Part shown: positions 57,531 to 64,000 of the stretch, in pieces | Layout of the letters: every line of letters starts with the position of its first letter | Numbering within the stretch: position 1 is the first letter of the stretch | Assembly (NCBI RefSeq): GCF_015706575.1 | Contig: NW_024037064.1 | Coordinates: forward strand, 6,323,427-6,387,426 | DNA: 64,000 nt | From: Patiria miniata | Taxonomy: Eukaryota > Echinodermata > Asteroidea > Valvatida > Asterinidae | Direction of reading: 5' to 3' | Translations under genes and position numbers: made by a program | Notes under the pieces: generated by a model | Seen by the model: the letters and a program-made list of their open reading frames with translations, nothing else | The model's database searches: none | Told to the model about the DNA's origin: nothing

Positions 57531-57900
57531 ACTTGTAATGACCTGCAAACGTGGACTTTCATGTTTTACCATACAAACGAGGACTGCAGTATTTTAAGGG
57601 CTACTTACGCTGTGTTGGCAGAAAATTAAAGTTTTAACCGCGGACGTCTTAAAAATGGGCGGTAACAGGTTACTGAAGCTTTCTGGCTTCACGAAGTTTT
57701 CACATTCAAACCGTGGACGTACACAAGACGTCCACGCTGGTATAGTCAATTAATAGGTCCACGCTTGCATGTCCATTACAGGAGTATAATGAACACAAGA
57801 CGTCCACGGTGGTATTGTCGATTAATAGGTCCACGCTTGCATGTCCATTACTCACATGAGTATAACGAACACAAGACGTCCACGGTGGTATAGTCGATTA

Positions 57901-58427
57901 TTAACACCCTTCGGTTTTACGGTCCCCGTTGATGGAATGCCATCCCTGTTGACGTAAGAACGAAGTCGTCTGTGGGTCGATTTAAGACTTCTTACAAAAG
58001 AGTCCTCCTCTCCCATTATGTAACATAGCTTTAGTCCTCTCCTTATTTATTTACGTTTTTATTCGTCATCAGTTATTAAATTCTTTCTTTTTATTATTTT
58101 GCCTTCAGCTCTTCTCCTGTCTTTTTTTGGTGTAGTCTGTCCCGTCCTTGTTTCGTTTTGTAGCTGTTGATGTTGTTGTCTGAATGGGCTGTTTATTACA
58201 AGCCTCGGCTTATTAACAGCCCCATGCTCTTTCTTTTCTCTTGTACATATATCCTTTTCTTTCATTTGATTATTAGTTCCAAGCGTTCACTTTTTTGTTT
58301 ATTATTTAGTATAATACATGTATAGTTACTTTGTTATTTTCCTGTGTACACATTTTCTTTAATTATCGATTCGTTTTCCAAAAAGAGTATGGAATAAATG
58401 TCTTATTGAATTGAATTGAATTGAATA
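57901..58427 (+). mobile_element. LINE 3' tail, copy 1
   Basis: Non-coding sequence ending GGAATAAATGTCTTATTGAA, then TTGAATTGAATTGAA, the microsatellite tail typical of several non-LTR retrotransposons. No reverse transcriptase. Repeated at 58497-59025. Confidence 0.55.
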
Positions 58428-58496
58428 AGTCCACGCTTGCATGTCCATTACATGAGTATAGCGAACACAAGACGTCCACGGTGGTATAGTCGATTA

Positions 58497-59025
58497 TTAA
58501 CACCCTTCGGTTTTACTGTCACCGTTGATGGAATGCCATCCCTGTTCACTAAGAACGAAGTCGTCTGTGGGTCGATTTAAGACTTCTTACAAAAGAGTCC
58601 TCCTCTCCCATTATGTAACATAGCTTTAGTCCTCTCCTTATTTATTTACGTTTTTATTCGTCATCAGTTATTAAATTCTTTCTTTTTATTATTTTGCCTT
58701 CAGCTCTTCTCCTGTCTTTTTTTGTGTAGTCTGTCCCGTCCTTGTTTCGTTTTGTAGCTGTTGATGTTGTTGCTGTTGTTGTCTGAATGGGCTGTTTATT
58801 ACAAGCCTCGGCTTATTAACAGCCCCATGCTCGTTCTTTTCTCTTGTACATATATCCTTTTCTTTAATTTGATTATTAGTTCCAAGCGTTCACTTTTTTG
58901 GTTTATTATTTAATATAATACATGTATAGTTACTTTGTTATTTTCCTGTGTACAGATTTTCTTAAATTATCAATGCGTTTTCCAAAAAGAGTATGGAATA
59001 AATGTCTTATTGAATTGAATTGAAT
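58497..59025 (+). mobile_element. LINE 3' tail, copy 2
   Basis: Near-identical to 57901-58427 and inside the same minisatellite, so amplified with it rather than inserted twice. Confidence 0.55.
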
Positions 59026-59465
59026 AAGTCCACGCTTGCATGTCCATTACATGAGTATAACGAACACAAGACGTCCACAGTGATATAGTCGATTAATAGT
59101 AGGTCCACGCTTGCATGTCCATTACATGAGTATAACTAACACAAGACGTCCACGGTGGTATAGTCGATTAATAGTAGGTCCACGCTTGCATGTCCATTAC
59201 ATGAGTATAACGAACACAAGACGTCCACGGTGGTATAGTCGATTAATAAGTCCACGCTTGCATGTCCATTACAGCATAGAGCACGGAACAGACAGGAGTA
59301 TAACGAACACAAGACGTCCACGGTGGTATAGTCGATTAATAAGTCCACGCTTGCATGTCCATTACAGCATAGAGCAAGGAACAGACAGGAGTATAACGAA
59401 CACAAGACGTCCACGGTGGTATAATCAATTAATAGCCCCACGCTTGCATGTCCATTACAGGAGAC

Positions 59466-59970
59466 ATCTAGTATAAGGTATACAAGATGTAAATAAGATT
59501 TGTAATTAAGATTTGAAATTTTCCAAATGTCATTTGTTGGTGTTTTCTAAGGTCATTCACAGCCATAAAAGAAACGGAAAAGAAAAGAGAAAAAGTATAT
59601 ACAAAGTCACATATATAGATTGAACTCAACAAATTAACTGAAACATTTATTTCTGCAAACAATGTTAATTATCAAAGATAGATGCCAACTTGGAACAAGA
59701 TAATTATTAAAAACCAACGACAAAAATACAGAGTTCCAACTCTAGTCTTCTGTTCTAGGGGTCACAATGAGCACTCTCTGGGCTTTGAAAAACTTGCCAT
59801 ACACAAGTCTTGTACATTCTAATCTCTTGTGAAGTGTTGATTTTTTTTAAATGTATGTAAGAGGACATAACAATTTCAAATACCACATTTGCAGTTTGTA
59901 TTTGTGTTCACCTCTGCCAAAACTATTTATTTTACTGTTCCGGGAGTTGTTCTATCATGTGCGCATAACG
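59466..59970. other. Non-coding sequence
   Basis: AT-rich, nothing recognised. Confidence 0.4.
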
Positions 59971-62900
59971 ATTATCATTACATGTATTCTATGCAATAAG
60001 TGTACACTAGAAAAATAATAGATGAAAATACTTTACTTAAGTTAAGTCAACAATATTAGTGATACGGTTATCTGTGTTCAGTCATAAGGTGGCAAAATGA
60101 CCAAGACAAGACCTACTGTATGTGGGTTTTTTTCCTCAAACTATTTGAAACCCCCCCCACCAGTTGCAAACATGAACTGTGAAAATTGGGACCAATCTAC
60201 ACTTTCTGAATGTATTTCATCTCTTGCGAACTGCCTATCAACCTCTATAAGATTATATAACTTGTTTGAATAAACAACTCAAAGGAACAATTGAGCTTTA
60301 TTATAAAACTGGAAACTCTGTAGGCCTCAGAAATTGAAAAAAAAATTCCTTTCAACTTCTACATGTATATGATCACTGATATTGTTAAAGTGAATAAATG
60401 AAATGGAAATTAAAATTTTAATTTCAACGAGAAATTAAATTTCAGATTTTAACTAAATGACAAGCAAATTGCTATAATTGTATAGTGCACGAGTCTTAAG
60501 TATACACTTCTTATAAACCATGTGTTCTATTGATTACACAATGCAAATATTATAGGTAATGAGTGAACACTAGAAAATAAGTCAAAAATACTTTACTTAT
60601 TAGAAGTAGTTTTCTGTGATAAGTTATTATGTGGCAAAATGCCCAAGACAAGAACTACTAGATATGTGCTTTGGCAAGCTGTGCCCCCCCCCACCAACTA
60701 CAAATTAAATTTCAGATTTCAACTTAATGGCAAGCAAGTCGCTATAATGGACCGATCCGGCCTATCAATCAAACTTTGCGCGTTCACTCCATTTGACAAA
60801 TCACAGCCATGATTGCGCAATGAAAAGTTGGACATGCATGTGCGTATATTTGGCACGCGCGGCAAAATTGTGCAGAATGGCATTGGAAAGGCTAGTACGC
60901 GTGTTATCCTCACAAACCTGTACGCAGTGGGCGTAGCTTAGTGGAAAGCTGGAATGGTCCATTGTATAGTACACAAGTCTTAAGTATACACTTCTTATAA
61001 ACCATGTGTTCTATTGATTACACAATGCAAATATTATATGTAATGAGTGAACATTAGAAAATAACAGTCAAAAATACTTTACTTAAGTACATGTACAGTT
61101 TTCTGTGGCTTGTCTATGGCTGGGTGTAACACACTTGTCTATGTGAAGTGGCTGTAGCCGCTTCCATGGACACCTGTACTTACAAGCCGTAGCCATGTCC
61201 AACATGGATGCGGTATCACCTGAACGCAGTGCTGAACCATAAAGCAATATATAAAGATTTCTATCATAATTTACACAGAGTTATAATGCTCGTTTTATAT
61301 ATTTTAATCTGTTTGGAGAGTAAACAATATATATTATTAAATATATAAAGTGTTGGATTTAAAGTTTTATGTACATGTACGCTGTTAAATAATATATGTT
61401 TAATAATGTTTAAATAACAGTAGAAAAATACTTTACTTAAGTACATGTACAGTTTTCTGTGATAAGTTATTATGTGGCAAAATGCCCAAGACAAGAACTA
61501 CTAGATATGTGCTTTGGCAAGCTGTGCCGTGCCCCCCCCCCCCCCCCCCACCAGTTACAAAATTGTACTGTGACGATTGGGACCAATCTACACTCTATCT
61601 GAATGTATGTCATCTCTTAAAAATTGACTATGAATTTCGAAAAGATTAATCATTTTGTTTGAATAAACAAATACAAGAAAACTCTAAGCTTTACGTGTCA
61701 AACATTCTTCTTTCGTACTTTTTTTTTCTTTAGATGTCAGAAATTGAAGTTAACTTCCTTTCAACTTCTTTATGATCACTACTTTTGTTAAAATAAATAA
61801 ATAAAATGAAAATTTAAACTTAAGTATCAACTACAAATTAAATTTGTGTACGCAGTGTCAAACATTCTTCTTTCGTACTTTTTGTTGTTGTAGATGTCAG
61901 AAATTGATGTTAACTTCCTTTCAACTTCTACATGTATATATAAACCACTACTTTTGGTAAAAAAAAAAGAATAAAATGAAAATTTAAACTTAAGTTTCAA
62001 CTACAAATTAAATTTCAGATTTCAACTTAATGGCAAGCAAGTCGCTATAATGGACCGATCCGGCCTATCAATCAAACTCTGCGCCTTCACTCCATTTGAC
62101 AAATCACAGCCATGATTGCGCAATCAAAAGTTGGACAAAAGTCGGACATGCATTTGCGTATATTTGGCACGCGCGGCAAAATTGTGCAGAATGGCATTGG
62201 AAAGGCTAGTACGCGTGTTATCCTCACAAACCTGTACGCAGTGGGCGTAGCTTGGTGGAAAGCTGGAATGGTCCATTGTATAGTACACGAGTCTTAAGTA
62301 TACACTTCTTATAAACCATGTGTTCTATTGATTACACAATGCAAATATTATATGTAATGAGTGAACATTAGAAAATAAGTCAAAAATACTTTACTTAAGT
62401 ACATGTACAGTTTTCTGTGATAAGTTATTATGTGGCAAAATGCCCAAGACAAGAACTACTAGATATGTGCTTTGGCAAGCTGTGCCCCCCCCCCCCCCAC
62501 CAGTTACAAAATTGTACTGTGACGATTGGGACCAATCTACACTCTTCCTGAAATTATGTCATCTCTTAAGAATTGACTATGAATTTCTAAAAGATTACTC
62601 ATTTTGTTTGAATAAACAAATAAAAGAAAACTCTAAGCTTTACGTGTCAAACATTCTTCTTTCGTACCTTTTTTTCTTTAGATGTCAGAAATTGAAGTTA
62701 ACTTCCTTTCAACTTCTTTATGATCACTACTTTTGTTAAAATAAATAAATAAAATGAAACTTTAAACTTAAGTATCAACTACAAATTAAATTTGTGTACG
62801 CAGTGTCAAACATTCTTCTTTCGTACTTTTTGTTGTTGTAGATGTCAGAAATTGATGTTAACTTCCTTTCAACTTCTACATGTATATATAAACCACTACT

Positions 62901-64000
62901 TTTGGTAAAAAAAAAGAAGAAAATGAAAATTTAAACTTAAGTTTCAACTACAAATTAAATTTCAGATTTCAACTTAATGGCAAGCAAGTCGCTATAATGG
63001 ACCGATCCGGCCTATCAATCAAACTTTGCGCCTTCACTCCATTTGACAAATCACAGCCATGATTGCGCAATCAAAAGTTGGACAAAAGTCGGACATGCAT
63101 TTGCATATATTTGGCACGCCCGGCAAAATTGTGCAGAATGGCATTGGAAAGGCTAGTACGCGTGTTATCCTCACAAACCTGTACGCAGTGGGCGTAGCTT
63201 AGTGGAAAGCTGGAATGGTCCATTGTATAGTACACGAGTCTTAAGTATACACTTCTTATAAACCATGTGTTCTATTGATTACACAATGCAAATATTATAT
63301 GTAATGAGTGAACACTAGAAAATAACAGTCAAAAATACTTTACTTAAGTACATGTACAGTTTTCTGTGATAAGTTATTATGTGGCAAAATGCCCAAGACA
63401 AGAACTACTAGATATGTGCTTTGGCAAGCTGTGCCCCCCCCCCCCCCCCCCACCAGTTACAAAATTGTACTGTGACGATTGGGACCAATCTACACTCTTC
63501 CTGAATGTATGTCATCTCTTAAGAATTGACTATGAATTTCGAAAAGATTACTCATTTTGTTTGAATAAACAAATAAAAGAAAAATCTAAGCTTTACGTGT
63601 CAAACATTCTTCTTTCGTACCTTTTTTTCTTTAGATGTCAGAAATTGAAGTTAACTTCCTTTCAACTTCTTTATGATCACTACTTTTGTTAAAATAAATA
63701 AATAAAATGAAAATTTAAACTTAAGTATCAACTACAAATTAAATTTGTGTACGCAGTGTCAAACATTCTTCTTTCGTACTTTTTGTTGTTGTAGATGTCA
63801 GAAATTGATGTTAACTTCCTTTCAACTTCTACATGTATATATAAACCATTACTTTTGTTTACAAAAGAAAACAACATATGGAAATTAAACTTCAGTTTCA
63901 ACAACAAATTAAATTTCAGATTTCTACTTAATGGCAAGCAAGTCGCTATAATGGACCGATCCGGCCTATCAATCAAACTTTGCGCGTTCACCCATTTGAC
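59971..64000. repeat. Satellite of about 950 bp units, open at right end
   Basis: TGGCAAGCAAGTCGCTATAA starts at about 60728, 62030, 62978 and 63931 (last steps 948 and 953 bp). Each unit has a poly-C run then ACCAGTTACAAAATTG, two copies of CAAACATTCTTCTTTCGTAC about 130 bp apart, and a GC-richer insert. The leftmost units are diverged or shortened. ORFs inside are shadows of the repeat. Confidence 0.88.
60743..60968. mobile_element. GC-richer inverted-end segment within the satellite
   Basis: TATAATGGACC at the left and GGTCCATTGTATA at the right are inverted. It contains ATTGCGCAAT (60812-60821). Recurs near 62043, 62991 and 63944 (last cut by the window). Confidence 0.5.

Larger units (their letters stand above)
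57700..59465. repeat. Minisatellite of about 70-90 bp with embedded 596 bp compound repeat
   Basis: The short unit contains TCCACGCTTGCATGTCCATT, AACACAAGACGTCCACGGTG and TAGTCGATTAAT and recurs about nine times. Two longer units (57901 and 58497, period 596) insert a LINE-tail-like segment between short units. Confidence 0.85.

Noticed and set aside
59111..59476. 121-codon repetitive ORF and its antisense partner
   Set aside because: Both strands are open only because the minisatellite unit lacks stops in those frames.
61264..63991. ORFs of 60-108 codons in the satellite
   Set aside because: Repeated with the unit, lost or shifted with poly-C length changes, no protein features.

Overview
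The window is nuclear DNA from an animal. Coding sequence is sparse and split by introns with GT..AG borders, there are AATAAA signals, TATA boxes, tRNA-derived SINE-like units and many kinds of transposon. Tandem RING/B-box/coiled-coil/NHL (TRIM2/3/71-like) genes, ACATGTAC-rich AT-rich spacers and a dispersed TGACCTTGACCC minisatellite point to a marine invertebrate (echinoderm, hemichordate, cephalochordate or mollusc/brachiopod). I cannot place it more precisely from sequence alone.

Layout. 1-8.4 kb: mostly non-coding, with a decayed R2-like LINE reverse transcriptase (3.7-4.5 kb), a Gypsy gag-like fragment (2.4 kb) and three unrecognised candidate exons on + (4.8-6.6 kb). 8.4-15.4 kb: tRNA-like sequences, a Harbinger-like MITE, and a 6 x 145 bp minisatellite. 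15.4-54.5 kb: a tandemly duplicated locus. Its unit is a small gene on - (exons at 15.4-17.2 kb, again at 27.3-28.0 kb) divergent from a TATA promoter, a non-coding first exon and a two-exon TRIM-NHL gene on +. Copy A (19002-24631) is intact and has RING, two B-boxes, coiled coil and NHL. Copy B (31107-37228) has a destroyed first exon but an open second exon. Copy C (46008-51659) is open but has lost B-box 1 through an exact 174 bp in-frame deletion. Between B and C lies a very recent 2766 bp tandem duplication. Each unit carries a RING relic, a 734 bp foldback element and part of a TIR transposon rich in TGACGTCA. 54.5-64 kb: no gene I can support; MITEs, a second 145 bp array, a compound 596 bp repeat holding a LINE tail, and a roughly 950 bp satellite running off the right end.

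How it fits together. The TRIM proteins are predicted E3 ubiquitin ligases: RING recruits E2, B-box and coiled coil assemble the ligase, and the NHL propeller binds substrate or RNA. All copies share a phase-1 intron between the RING/B-box/coiled-coil/first-NHL exon and the propeller exon, so exons are interchangeable between copies in principle. Transposons have repeatedly rewritten the array: a DIRS-like fragment replaced the TATA region of B, a TIR transposon with seven CRE palindromes replaced that of C, and the introns hold nested MITEs and a solo LTR whose empty sites survive in paralogues. That history, together with conflicting relationships between copies, is the most interesting content here. 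No prokaryotic features (operons, CRISPR, RBS) apply.
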